A stretch of DNA of 64,000 nucleotides from Acidobacteria bacterium UBA2999 (GTDB taxonomy: Bacteria > Acidobacteriota > Vicinamibacteria > Vicinamibacterales > UBA2999). The position numbers and the translations under genes are program-made. Where the stretch lies: the NCBI GenBank assembly GCA_002346475.1, contig DDZV01000044.1:1-64000 (forward strand). Reading direction: 5' to 3'. Position 1 is the stretch's first letter. Each line of letters starts with the position of its first letter. Shown in pieces: positions 9,944 through 18,781 of this stretch. Under the pieces are notes generated by a model that saw only the letters and a program-made list of their open reading frames with translations, was not told the DNA's origin and made no database searches.

Positions 9944-11080
9944 ATGACGCGTCAAATATGGACTAATGCTGTGGTGCTTTGGCTAGGAATTAGTGTCATC
10001 GCGAGCGCCCAGTATGTGTCTGAATTCAATACCGAGGGGCCAAGTGCTCGTGCAATTGGTGAAGGTGAGTTAAAGGGGGGCACGGGCGAGACGGGTCCAT
10101 ATGAGGTTGATGCTGAATGGCCACAACCACTGCCAAATCACCAGGGATGGACCTGGGGTCGTACAGCTGGTGTGTGGGCTGAATCTCCCGATCGTGTGTT
10201 TGTGTTCCAAAGTGGTGAGTTACCTGCACTACCGGCGGACCAGCGTATCGGCAGACACGGCGTTCCCGGTCGTGCAGCTGCGTACGCTGCAAAAGATAAT
10301 CGTAAGGAACATCTGTTGATGATCTTTGACCGCCATGGTCGGCTAGTCGATTCATGGGAACAGCACAATGATTTATTTCAGTCTCCTCACAGTGTCAAAA
10401 TTAATCCCCACGATCCTGAGAGGCATGTTTGGATTATTGATAACGGTGCGCACGTAGTCCGAAAGTTTACGAATGACGGGAAGTTGGTTATGACCCTTGG
10501 GGAGCCTGGGGTTTCTGGACTCGATGCTACGCATTTTGGGGGACCGACTGATATTGCATTTTTACCGAATGGTAACTTCTACATTAGCGATGGATATGGA
10601 AACTCACGCGTGGTGAATTACTCCAAAGATGGAAAGTACCTTATGGACTGGGGGACGTGGGGCGCTGGGCCAAGTCAGTTTAACCAACCACATAGCATTA
10701 CTATCGACGGACAAGGTCGCGTGTATGTTGCAGACCGTGCGAATTCTCGTATTCAAGTTTTTGATAGTCGAGGACAGTATCTTGATGAATGGCCAAACAT
10801 TCGATTTCCACTACATATTCGTGCTTCGGCCGACGGACACTTATGGGTTGCGGACATGCTCACGCACCAAATGCTGAAATACAACCTAGAGGGTAAACTT
10901 ATTTATAGCTGGGGTGTTTTTGGTGGGCAGCCAGGACAATTGTGGGGCGTTCATGGTTTTTCTACTGATGCCGAGGGGAATTTCTATGTTGCTGAGGTAT
11001 TCAACGGTCGGGTGCAAAAATTCAAACCAAAGAAAGGGTTAGAAGCATGGAAGTTCGTCGGATCGCTGACGGTGTCCTAA
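9944..11080 (+). CDS. Exported NHL-repeat beta-propeller
   Basis: The 378-residue product has a signal peptide (cut near IASAQ) and at least five NHL-type repeats, for example GPTDIAFLPNGNFYISDGYG, QPHSITIDGQGRVYVADRAN and a last blade VHGFSTDAEGNFYVAEVFN. The layout resembles the peptidyl-alpha-hydroxyglycine lyase-like propellers common in Acidobacteria. NHL propellers may be lyases or protein-binding modules, so no reaction can be assigned. AAAGGAAAAGG immediately upstream gives a strong ribosome site. The gap to the SMP-30-like gene is 68 bases and to the PQQ-like gene 50 bases, all on one strand. Confidence 0.85.
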   Translation: MTRQIWTNAVVLWLGISVIASAQYVSEFNTEGPSARAIGEGELKGGTGETGPYEVDAEWPQPLPNHQGWTWGRTAGVWAESPDRVFVFQSGELPALPADQRIGRHGVPGRAAAYAAKDNRKEHLLMIFDRHGRLVDSWEQHNDLFQSPHSVKINPHDPERHVWIIDNGAHVVRKFTNDGKLVMTLGEPGVSGLDATHFGGPTDIAFLPNGNFYISDGYGNSRVVNYSKDGKYLMDWGTWGAGPSQFNQPHSITIDGQGRVYVADRANSRIQVFDSRGQYLDEWPNIRFPLHIRASADGHLWVADMLTHQMLKYNLEGKLIYSWGVFGGQPGQLWGVHGFSTDAEGNFYVAEVFNGRVQKFKPKKGLEAWKFVGSLTVS

Positions 11081-11130
11081 TTTCTACCACTAACCTTGTC
11101 GAGTTGGGTTGGGGGCAGTATATTCAGACC

Positions 11131-12450
11131 ATGAAACAAGTCATTATTAGCTTTGTTCTGCTGACGATGTTGGGGTCAGGTGTCGCTTATGCAGATGATT
11201 GGCCGGAGTTCCGTGGTGAAGGACGTAAGGGTGAGTGGAATGAAACCGGTATTCTTGAGAAGTTTCCAGCTGAAGGTTTGAAGATTCTTTGGCGAGCACC
11301 AGTGAGGCCAGGGTATAGCAGTCCCACTGTTTCTAATGGGAGAATTTTTCTCAGCGACCGTACCATTATTAGTGGTCCTCTTGGGAGCGAGCGTGCGTTT
11401 GCGCTTGATGAAAAGACCGGGGAGCTTCTCTGGGAACACGAATGGGGAGATGTCGACTACAGCGGAATTTTGTGGCCGAATGGTCCTCGGGCAACTCCGA
11501 CAGTTGATGGTGATCGCGTGTACGTATTGGGTGCGACTGGAATTTTAGTTTGTTTAGATGTCGAAACAGGAACAGTGCTTTGGAAGAAAGACTATGTTGC
11601 TGATTACGACGCTGAAGTCACCATGTTTGGTATTGCCAGTGCTCCGATTGTTGACGGCCCACGACTTATTGCAATGGTGGGTGGAAAGAATGCACTTGCG
11701 GTAGCATTTGATAAGTTTACTGGCGAAGAACTTTGGCGGTCCCTAGAAACAAAATCAGATCCAGGCATGGGGCACCCCATCCTTGTTGATGCTGGGGGCG
11801 CTCGGCAAGTAATTATCTGGAGTTCAGATGCACTGCAGTCCCTTAATCCTGAAACTGGCGATGTTTATTGGAGGCAGCCATTTCGAGTCATGGCACCTAT
11901 GAGCATTCCTGTTCCAGTCTTTGATGGAGAAAATATCCTAGTCACAAATTTTTATACTGGCTCAATGATGGTGAAGCTGGATAATCAGAAGCCAGGCGCC
12001 GAACTCGTTTGGCAAGGCAAGAGCGACAGTGAGATTGCTACTGACACGCTACATTCAGTGATTGGCACTCCGGTCGTTGTTGGAGATCACATCTACGGTT
12101 TATGCAGTTACGGTCAACTACGGTGCTTGCGAGTAGCTACGGGTGAGCGAGTATGGGAAAGTCAGGAGGTTACACTGGAACGCGCGCGCTGGGCTTCAGG
12201 GTTCATCGTGCGAAATGGGAACCGTTTCTTTATCAGTAACGATAGGGGCGAGTTAATGATTGCCAAGCTGACACCTGAGGGATACCAGGAGGTCAGTCGC
12301 ACCTCACTGATTACACCCACATCGCCCGCGGGAGTCCGTCGACAACTTGGCAAGGTAAGCGTTGTCCATCCAGCCTATGCCAATAGCAATATTTATATGC
12401 GTAATGATGAGGAAATTATTTGTGCGTCGTTAGCTGCGGATGATTCGTAG
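11131..12450 (+). CDS. Exported PQQ-like (BamB-type) beta-propeller
   Basis: After a typical signal peptide ending VAYA, the 439-residue protein begins with WPEFRGEGRKG, the signature opening of the PQQ-like/BamB-type WD propeller family. It continues with repeats of the form AFALDEKTGELLWEHEW, LVCLDVETGTVLWKKDY and AFDKFTGEELWRS. These proteins often come with Planctomycete/Acidobacteria DUF1592 sets. I see no clear PQQ-dehydrogenase catalytic Asp/Glu pair or Cys-Cys disulfide, so a binding scaffold is as likely as an enzyme. The open frame runs back to 11047, inside the previous gene, but only the ATG at 11131 begins the signal peptide. Confidence 0.85.
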   Translation: MKQVIISFVLLTMLGSGVAYADDWPEFRGEGRKGEWNETGILEKFPAEGLKILWRAPVRPGYSSPTVSNGRIFLSDRTIISGPLGSERAFALDEKTGELLWEHEWGDVDYSGILWPNGPRATPTVDGDRVYVLGATGILVCLDVETGTVLWKKDYVADYDAEVTMFGIASAPIVDGPRLIAMVGGKNALAVAFDKFTGEELWRSLETKSDPGMGHPILVDAGGARQVIIWSSDALQSLNPETGDVYWRQPFRVMAPMSIPVPVFDGENILVTNFYTGSMMVKLDNQKPGAELVWQGKSDSEIATDTLHSVIGTPVVVGDHIYGLCSYGQLRCLRVATGERVWESQEVTLERARWASGFIVRNGNRFFISNDRGELMIAKLTPEGYQEVSRTSLITPTSPAGVRRQLGKVSVVHPAYANSNIYMRNDEEIICASLAADDS

Positions 12451-12484
12451 GTTGAGAACGCTTGATACTCAAAAGAGGCTGTCT

Positions 12485-13459
12485 ATGATGCGGATATTCT
12501 ATTTTAGGCTACTAGTGATTGCAGTATTTCTGCTATGCGTAGTGGATGCTCCACTACTTGTTGCGCAACGAGCGGTTGAAATAAAGGGCAGCGACACAGA
12601 GAAATCTGTTCGAATCCAGTACATCCCTGGTCTCTCAAATTCAAAGAAGCTGGCTAATCCTTTTGAGGAGACCTATAGCACGCTCTATTTGTTGCAAGGA
12701 GAAGGTGGTCATTCGCTCTTTTTTGAATCAGATCACGGTGTCGTAATGATTAACACGATGGCACAAGGATGGGGAAAACCAATTCTAGAGACTCTTGAGT
12801 TGATCACCCTTGAACCTGTGACGACGATTATTAATACACATCCAGATGTTGAATATACGGGGAGCAATGGCGAATTTCCAGGAGAGGTCACCATTGTTGC
12901 GCATGCAAATACAGAGGTAGCTATGAAGAAGATGGCAGCGTTTCAGGGAAAGAACGCGAAACATCTTCCAAATAAAACCTACACGGACAAGCTCTCACTT
13001 TTTGAGGGTAAGAACCAAGTTGACGTTTACCACTTTGGCGCGGCACATACTGATGGAGATAGCGTAGCGGTCGTTCTCAACTACGGGACCGCCTATCTCG
13101 GCGACCTCTTTCCAGCCAAGGCAACGCCAGTGATCGATAGGGCCAACGGTGGAAGCGCAGTAGCGTTTCCAGAAACGTTAGCGCGTGCTCTCGACACATT
13201 AACAGCGCTTGAGGTTGAGTACATCGTACCAGGAAAGGCTGCTCCTTTTATGGGGAGCCAAGTGCGACTGATGAGTTTGAAAGACCTGCAGGAATATGTT
13301 GATTTCAATCGGGACTTTTTGGCTGCAACCAAGGAAGCATTTCAGGCTGGCAAGGATGTTGACGAGGCTGCGGCGAGTTTAACCTTACCAGATTTTTCTG
13401 ATTACGACATGGAGCATGCCCGCGCTAACATTCAAGCAATTTACGACGAATTGCAGTAA
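12485..13459 (+). CDS. Exported metallo-beta-lactamase-fold protein, decayed metal site
   Basis: The 324-residue protein has a signal peptide and a recognisable MBL fold: an early SDHGVVMINT strand, then the NTH loop, an HTDGDS segment, YLGDLF, and a late PGKAAPF. The family motif HxHxDH is replaced here by H119-P-D121-V-E123-Y124, and the usual PGH near the end reads PGK. The downstream His of HTDGDS and the Asp of GDLF are kept. It may be a pseudo-hydrolase or may use altered ligands (His/Asp/Glu). The ATG at 12485 has AAGAGG about 8 bases upstream; the open frame reaches back into the previous gene. It closes the exported operon and is followed by a convergent DUF3014 gene. Confidence 0.8.
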   Translation: MMRIFYFRLLVIAVFLLCVVDAPLLVAQRAVEIKGSDTEKSVRIQYIPGLSNSKKLANPFEETYSTLYLLQGEGGHSLFFESDHGVVMINTMAQGWGKPILETLELITLEPVTTIINTHPDVEYTGSNGEFPGEVTIVAHANTEVAMKKMAAFQGKNAKHLPNKTYTDKLSLFEGKNQVDVYHFGAAHTDGDSVAVVLNYGTAYLGDLFPAKATPVIDRANGGSAVAFPETLARALDTLTALEVEYIVPGKAAPFMGSQVRLMSLKDLQEYVDFNRDFLAATKEAFQAGKDVDEAAASLTLPDFSDYDMEHARANIQAIYDELQ

Positions 13460-13578
13460 GCGGTTTGTGTCTTATTAAGAACGGTTAAGTATTAAGGGGC
13501 TGCAGGGTAATACTATTGATGTCAGCTAGGATGTGCCCTTTTGACTTACACCTAATATTCAATCTACCCGTAAAGATT

Positions 13579-14427
13579 TCAAGGTATTGGTAGTCGGTCC
13601 TCAGGAATCCCCAACGCGAGACCCATCTCTCTTAGCTTCTGGTTGGCAAGACCCATGTTTCTTGACCCAAAGCGAAGATATTGTTTTTGTGCATCTGTGA
13701 GGTTTTCAATCTCAGGGTTAGCAAAAATGTATCCAATACCTTGTCGATGAAGACTCACTGGGTCTTTGAGGATAGGTGTGTCGAGGAGACGTATGATTGA
13801 TTGCTCCAGTATTTGATCAAACGTTGTGTCTGGCGATCCGAGATCGAGATAAGCTTCATCGATACGAGGTTTTAGGGTTGCGTATAGGTTCACAGTCTTA
13901 ACCGTATCTAAAGAACTAAATATTTCTGCGGTTAGGTCGTATCTTTTGTAACTAGTTGGGTCGAGCTGTAAGCTCCTGCCATCCTTGACAATAGAAAACT
14001 TTGAGGACGGACGTAGATACGATAGATGTGGTGCGGGTGTTATCCCTTCCGCTATGTTTGCAACGACGACAACAAACTGACGAATAAGATTATCTGTAAT
14101 CAGCCATTTGTTTAATGACGGATGAGAGGACAGGTCGCCAAGAAGCTTTCTAACTAATGCATCGCTTTTATCCAATTCCGGGAGGGTGATTGGGTCGGCT
14201 ACGCCACCGAGTGCCCCTAACGGTTCTTCCATTAGGACAGGCGGACTAGCCGTTTCGCCTTGTGTAGAGTTTGACCCTTGTTGACAACTGCGCACAGTGT
14301 ATCCAGCAATGCCTAGGAAGATTACGGCTACGACTATAATTAACCATGTCCTTGTACGCTTGTCTGCGTTAGAAGGAGGAGGAGTTCCCTCAGATTTATA
14401 TAATTGATGATCAGCAAAATCCTGCAT
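13579..14427 (-). CDS. DUF3014 family membrane-anchored protein
   Basis: The 282-residue product has a cytoplasmic N-terminus, one transmembrane helix at about residues 28-46, a low-complexity linker, and the DUF3014 core. The core opens LPELDKSDALVRKLL, followed by LNKWLITDNLIRQFVVVVAN and RYDLTAEIFSSLDTVK, the typical family blocks. It should be an inner-membrane protein with a periplasmic domain. The family has no established function. GAGAGGA lies just before the ATG. It is transcribed toward the MBL-fold gene and divergently from gdhA, so it stands alone. Confidence 0.85.
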   Translation of the reverse strand: MQDFADHQLYKSEGTPPPSNADKRTRTWLIIVVAVIFLGIAGYTVRSCQQGSNSTQGETASPPVLMEEPLGALGGVADPITLPELDKSDALVRKLLGDLSSHPSLNKWLITDNLIRQFVVVVANIAEGITPAPHLSYLRPSSKFSIVKDGRSLQLDPTSYKRYDLTAEIFSSLDTVKTVNLYATLKPRIDEAYLDLGSPDTTFDQILEQSIIRLLDTPILKDPVSLHRQGIGYIFANPEIENLTDAQKQYLRFGSRNMGLANQKLREMGLALGIPEDRLPIP

Positions 14428-14509
14428 AGCTATCCTCTCGTTTCGATTTTTGGAAACGGGCAGTTCAGTGCCTACGGGCGATATGTTATGTCATGCTTGC
14501 TTTGAAGTG

Positions 14510-14581
14510 TGAAGTTAACCTTCAATGCCAGAGTTTCGTTCGTGGAACAATACGTTTTTTGTGTTGACCGTGCAGCGGTCA
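14510..14581. promoter_or_regulatory. Two dyads between DUF3014 gene and gdhA
   Basis: In the 179-base divergent gap there are two inverted repeats. TGAAG-TTAAC-CTTCA lies at 14510-14524 and TGACCG-TGCAG-CGGTCA at 14565-14581, the second ending 25 bases before the gdhA start. The second dyad contains TTGACC, a possible -35 box. They may be operators or, for the second, a small RNA hairpin. No regulator is identified. Confidence 0.35.
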
Positions 14582-14606
14582 CCAGAATCTGAGATTATGA
14601 GTCACT

Positions 14607-16025
14607 ATGGCTAGTCAGCTACACGGGTTCCTTTCTAGCGTGAATACTTGTTTCGACAGGGCTGCAAGCTTGACAGGCATACAGGAAGGTTTGCTTCAAC
14701 AGGTTCGGGCTGTGAACAGTGTGTACAGAGTTCAATTCCCTGTAAGAGCAAAAACTGGAAGCATTTCTGTCGTAAATGCCTGGCGAGCTCAACACAGTCA
14801 CCACCGCCTTCCTGTGAAGGGTGGGATTCGCTTTAGCGAAAATGTCAATGAGGACGAGGTCACGGCACTTGCGGCACTTATGACTTACAAGTGTGCCATT
14901 GTTGATGTTCCGTTCGGTGGAGCTAAAGGTGCTGTACAGATTGATCCAAAAGCATACGATGTGGAAGAGCTTGAGCGAATCACACGTCGATACACGCACG
15001 AACTTTCAAAGAAACAGTGTATTGGCCCTGGACTTGATGTTCCTGCACCTGATTACGGTACTGGTGAGCGTGAGATGGCATGGATTGCTGATACTTATAA
15101 GGCACTTAATCAGGGTCGTATTGATGCAAATGCTTGTGTTACTGGGAAACCTGTTACGCAGGGTGGGATCCGTGGTCGACGTGAGGCTACCGGTCGTGGG
15201 CTTTTATTTGCTATCCAGGAGATTTGTGCACAGTCTGAGGACATGAAACCACTAGGCCTTGAACCAGGGCTTGCTGGAAAACGAATTATTGTTCAGGGAT
15301 TGGGAAATGTTGGATATCACGTAGCAAAGTTTTGTCGTGAGAACGGTGCATTAGTAGTAGCGCTTGCCGAGAAAGAAGGGGCAATTTTTCAAGACAGTGG
15401 ACTAGATATAGACGTTGTCATGGCTCACCGTCAAGAAACAGGTACGATTCTTGGCTTTCCCGGTGCCACAGAAATACTACGTTCGTCCGATGCCTTAGAG
15501 TTGCCATGTGACATCCTTATACCGGCTGCCCTGGAGAATCAAATTACCAGTAACAATGCTGCACAGATTCAAGCGCGGATCGTGTTAGAGGCAGCGAACG
15601 GCCCAACAACACCTGATGCTGAAATTATGCTCAGAGAACGGAACGTTCTTGTCGTTCCAGATGTATATGCGAATGCGGGCGGTGTAACCGTATCCTATTT
15701 TGAATGGTTGAAGAATCTTTCCCATGTTCGTTTTGGCCGACTCGAAAAGCGCTATGAAGCAGCGGCAGGCGCACGCTTATTAAAGGCAATTGAATCAGCT
15801 ACAGACACAGAATTTACTAAGTCTCAGCGTGACACGTTTTTACACGATCTTGACGAGTTAGCCATTGTTAACTCTGGTTTAGAAGAAACGATGGTAACGG
15901 CGTACCATGAAATTCGAGAGGTGTGGAAACATGATTCAAATATATCTGATCTGCGGACAGCAGCATTTGTTGTAGCAATTCGAAAGGTGGCGAGGGCATA
16001 CGTTGAGCTCGGAATTTTTCCCTAA
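14607..16025 (+). CDS. gdhA: Glutamate dehydrogenase (Glu/Leu/Phe/Val family)
   Basis: The 472-residue product catalyses reversible oxidative deamination of glutamate to 2-oxoglutarate in the cytoplasm, linking carbon and nitrogen metabolism. Signature sequences are in place: KGGIRFSENVNEDEVTALA, TYKCAIVDVPFGGAKG (with the catalytic and substrate lysines), PAPDYGTGEREMAWIADTY, and a Rossmann nucleotide site VQGLGNVG. The C-terminal part has the expected NAGGVTVSYFEW motif. Length is slightly above the common 420-450 because of a C-terminal extension of about 40 residues. Whether it uses NAD or NADP cannot be decided by eye. The ribosome site is weak. It converges on recA with 26 bases between. 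Confidence 0.93.
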   Translation: MASQLHGFLSSVNTCFDRAASLTGIQEGLLQQVRAVNSVYRVQFPVRAKTGSISVVNAWRAQHSHHRLPVKGGIRFSENVNEDEVTALAALMTYKCAIVDVPFGGAKGAVQIDPKAYDVEELERITRRYTHELSKKQCIGPGLDVPAPDYGTGEREMAWIADTYKALNQGRIDANACVTGKPVTQGGIRGRREATGRGLLFAIQEICAQSEDMKPLGLEPGLAGKRIIVQGLGNVGYHVAKFCRENGALVVALAEKEGAIFQDSGLDIDVVMAHRQETGTILGFPGATEILRSSDALELPCDILIPAALENQITSNNAAQIQARIVLEAANGPTTPDAEIMLRERNVLVVPDVYANAGGVTVSYFEWLKNLSHVRFGRLEKRYEAAAGARLLKAIESATDTEFTKSQRDTFLHDLDELAIVNSGLEETMVTAYHEIREVWKHDSNISDLRTAAFVVAIRKVARAYVELGIFP

Positions 16026-16051
16026 GCTCATATCGAGTTGCTTATTTAAGC

Positions 16052-17077
16052 CTAAGATTTGACCGCTTCAGTTTCTTTTATCAAACCTAGTTCTTTGCGA
16101 ACACGTGCTTCAATAGCATTTGACACGGTGGCATTTTCTTTGAGGAATTGTTTTGCTTTTTCGCGTCCTTGCCCTAAGCGCTCACCACCATAAGCAAACC
16201 AGGCTCCACTCTTTTCTACAATTTTGTGCTGGACAGCTAAGTCTAGGAGATCGCCTTCACGTGAAATACCTTCGCCGTACATAACATCGAACTCTGAGAT
16301 GCGAAACGGAGGCGCCACCTTATTCTTGACAACTTTAACTCGGGTACGGCCACCAATAATCTGGTCGCCATCCTTGATGGCACCGATACGACGTATGTCA
16401 ACGCGCACCGACGCGTAAAATTTCAAAGCACGTCCGCCAGTTGTAGTTTCAGGATTTCCAAACATTACACCGATTTTTTCTCTGAGTTGATTAATAAAAA
16501 TTAAACAAGTTTTTGATTTGAGAACTGGGCCTGTCAGTTTACGCAGGGCCTGTGACATCAAACGAGCTTGTAGTCCCATTTGAGCATCGCCCATATCGCC
16601 TTCAATCTCTGTCCTAGGTACTAAGGCAGCAACGGAATCAACAACGACTACATCAAGACTATTTGACCGAGTCAATCGTTCGACGATTTCTAAAGCCTGT
16701 TCACCATAATCAGGTTGTGAAACAAGCAGATTGTCAATATCAACACCAAGCTTTTGTGCATACTGCGCATCAAGAGCATGTTCGGCATCGACGAATGCAG
16801 CCATGCCGCCACTTTTTTGAGCTTGAGCTATTACTTCCAGTGCTAGAGTAGTTTTACCTGAAGACTCTGGACCGAAGATTTCAACAACTCGTCCACGTGG
16901 CATTCCACCGACACCGAGTGCGGCATCAAGACTAATTGCGCCTGTGGGGATTGCGTCTATTGTTGAGGAACTTCGTTGGCCCAGACGCATAATCGAACCC
17001 TTCCCAAAGTCTTTTTCAATTTGGGTGAGGGCATTATCAAGAGCCTTCGTACGTTCTTTCTCTTCTGCGAGCGGCAT
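16052..17077 (-). CDS. recA: RecA recombinase
   Basis: The 341-residue protein is a full-length RecA, the ATP-dependent strand-exchange protein for homologous recombination and activator of SOS repressor cleavage. Walker A GPESSGKTT is at about 69-77, followed by the VDAEHALD and NQLREKIGVMFGNPETTTGG (L2 region) signatures. The C-terminal tail is short and only mildly acidic. The open frame extends to 17116, but AAGGAG lies 5 bases before the ATG at 17077, which begins MPLAEEKERTKAL, the usual start region. The 197-base upstream gap holds repeats annotated separately that may mediate SOS control. There is no recX next to it. Confidence 0.97.
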   Translation of the reverse strand: MPLAEEKERTKALDNALTQIEKDFGKGSIMRLGQRSSSTIDAIPTGAISLDAALGVGGMPRGRVVEIFGPESSGKTTLALEVIAQAQKSGGMAAFVDAEHALDAQYAQKLGVDIDNLLVSQPDYGEQALEIVERLTRSNSLDVVVVDSVAALVPRTEIEGDMGDAQMGLQARLMSQALRKLTGPVLKSKTCLIFINQLREKIGVMFGNPETTTGGRALKFYASVRVDIRRIGAIKDGDQIIGGRTRVKVVKNKVAPPFRISEFDVMYGEGISREGDLLDLAVQHKIVEKSGAWFAYGGERLGQGREKAKQFLKENATVSNAIEARVRKELGLIKETEAVKS

Positions 17078-17132
17078 GGAAACTCCTTGGCGGGTGATAG
17101 TGGCCAATCTGATCACAAAGATACAATGTTAC

Positions 17133-17196
17133 TGTGACAGGAGAGGTCACAATCGCGCTTGATCCTAGAGTTGCACTAAACGAAAGTCAAACGAAA
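17133..17196. promoter_or_regulatory. Repeats upstream of recA (possible operator)
   Basis: Two structures lie 56-119 bases before the recA start. One is an inverted repeat, TGTGAC-N7-GTCACA, at 17133-17151. The other is a direct repeat of AAACGAAA at 17178-17185 and 17189-17196, one helical turn (11 bases) apart. Neither matches the E. coli (CTGT-N8-ACAG) or Gram-positive LexA box, but LexA sites vary widely between phyla. They may be the SOS operator of this lineage. Confidence 0.35.
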
Positions 17197-17274
17197 ACAT
17201 GTCATTGTTACGTCCTCTATCCTTTTTATCGAAAGGACTTACAAGGCTAGAAGTTTTTCGCATAATAGTTATTT

Positions 17275-18459
17275 TCAGAGACGTTCAATTGCTACTGCAA
17301 CACCATTGCCTCCACCTAAACAGAGCGTGGCAATACCTCGACTCACACCTTTTTGCTCAAGTGCGTGTAGTAATGTGATTAGGATTCTTGCACCGCTTGA
17401 CCCAATTGCGTGTCCCAGTGCAATTGCTCCACCATTTACGTTAACTTTATTCGGATCAAGCTGAAGCTCTCGGATTACTGCAAGTGCCTGGACTGCAAAG
17501 GCCTCATTTAACTCAAAGAGATCGACGTCATCTATTTTCCAGTCAATCTTCTTGAGAAGTTGATTCACGGCATCAACTGGTGTCATTAGTACGTACTTCG
17601 GTGCAAGACCACTTGTTGCCTGTCCCACGATCCGAGCTAGTGGCTTCAATTGAAGTGTAGCGGCACGGGTGGCAGCCATAATTACTAGAGCTGTCGCACC
17701 GTCATTAACCGGCGGGGCATTACCAGCAGTGACGGTCCCGTCATTTTTAAAGGCGGGTTTTAACGCGGCTAATTGATTTTGAGATGTGTCTGAACGAATA
17801 GATTCGTCTCTATCAATAACTATTTTTTCTCCCTTGCGTGTAGCAGGGGACGATACAGGTAATATTTCTGTTTGAAAAAGCCCGTTAGCTGTTGCAGTGT
17901 TGGCTCGACGATGACTTTCCGCAGCGTATGCATCTTGAGCCTCTCGACTAATGTGTAGTTCAGATGCAATAACCTCTCCAGTATGTCCCATGTGGCAGTC
18001 TTCAAATGAGCACCAGAGTCCGTCGAGGGTCATGGAATCTAGAACTTCGCCGTGTCCAAGGCGAAAACCCTCACGGGCGCGATGTAGAAGATAGGGGCAA
18101 TTGCTCATGGATTCCATTCCACCTGTGACTACGATGTCACAATCACTTACAGCGATTGCCTGTGCGCCTAACATTACAGCTTTAAGACCTGAACCACAGA
18201 CCTTGTTAATGGTTAACGCTGCGACATGTTCTCCAAGGCCGCCATGGATAGCGGCCTGCCGTGCTGGAGCTTGGCCAAGTCCGGCTGACACGACATTTCC
18301 CATGATGCATTCATTAACGCTCTCTGGGTCGATGCCAGCACGTTGTACTGCTTCACGTATTACCAGGGCTCCAAGTTGGGGTGCCGTAATTTTTTTTAGG
18401 CCACCTAGAAACTTTCCTGTTGGTGTTCTGACTCCTGAGACAATAACGGCATCACGCAT
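17275..18459 (-). CDS. Acetyl-CoA C-acetyltransferase (thiolase)
   Basis: The 394-residue cytoplasmic enzyme belongs to the thiolase II family, which condenses or cleaves acetoacetyl-CoA. The nucleophilic Cys is C88 in NKVCGSGLKAV. The general-base His is in GGAIALGHAIGSSGARI, and the second catalytic Cys is in TLCLGGGNG. The start is the ATG at 18459 (MRDAVIVSGVRTPTGKF); the open frame extends another 59 codons but only through sequence belonging to the upstream gene. GGAG lies about 10 bases before. It overlaps the end of the DciA-like gene by 8 bases, so the two are translationally linked. Whether it acts in beta-oxidation, polyhydroxybutyrate or isoprenoid precursor formation is unknown; no partner genes are adjacent. 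Confidence 0.93.
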   Translation of the reverse strand: MRDAVIVSGVRTPTGKFLGGLKKITAPQLGALVIREAVQRAGIDPESVNECIMGNVVSAGLGQAPARQAAIHGGLGEHVAALTINKVCGSGLKAVMLGAQAIAVSDCDIVVTGGMESMSNCPYLLHRAREGFRLGHGEVLDSMTLDGLWCSFEDCHMGHTGEVIASELHISREAQDAYAAESHRRANTATANGLFQTEILPVSSPATRKGEKIVIDRDESIRSDTSQNQLAALKPAFKNDGTVTAGNAPPVNDGATALVIMAATRAATLQLKPLARIVGQATSGLAPKYVLMTPVDAVNQLLKKIDWKIDDVDLFELNEAFAVQALAVIRELQLDPNKVNVNGGAIALGHAIGSSGARILITLLHALEQKGVSRGIATLCLGGGNGVAVAIERL

Positions 18460-18754
18460 ATGGAGATGCTCCAGTTTGCTTAAGCACAACATCAAGTGAA
18501 CGGACAACATTTTTACCAAGAAACGGAATAAGGCGACGACAGATAATTCCGGCAGATTTTTCAATTTCTCGTCGCCACGCAGATTCAGTAGTTTGGACAC
18601 GTAGAATGTAGCCATCAAGTCGAACGGTTGTAGCACGGCTTAGAGTTATGCCCACAGCAAGTCGCCAGGCTAAAGCCACCTTTTCTTGGGTTAGCGGTGC
18701 TTTGCTAAGCACGGTTGCGAGGGCACCTGGAATTACTGATTGTGCGGGTAACAT
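18452..18754 (-). CDS. DciA-like (DUF721) protein
   Basis: A 100-residue protein with the DUF721/DciA pattern: a W-x-x-A-V-G block (ALAWRLAVGITLSRATTV), a following LDGYILRVQTTESAWRREIE segment, and LIPFLGKNVVRSLDVV at the end. DciA proteins load the replicative helicase in bacteria that lack DnaC or DnaI; short DUF721 proteins of this kind are usually assigned there, but function is inferred from the domain alone. The start is uncertain: the ATG at 18754 lacks a ribosome site, and a TTG at 18790 would overlap the divergent maf start. It overlaps the thiolase gene downstream. Confidence 0.7.
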   Translation of the reverse strand: MLPAQSVIPGALATVLSKAPLTQEKVALAWRLAVGITLSRATTVRLDGYILRVQTTESAWRREIEKSAGIICRRLIPFLGKNVVRSLDVVLKQTGASPYA

Positions 18755-18781
18755 AATAGAGGTCAGGATACAGTTTACGCC

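Noticed and set aside
16040..16051. GCTTATTTAAGC between gdhA and recA as a terminator
   Set aside because: The stem is only four to five bases with no T-run, too weak to call.
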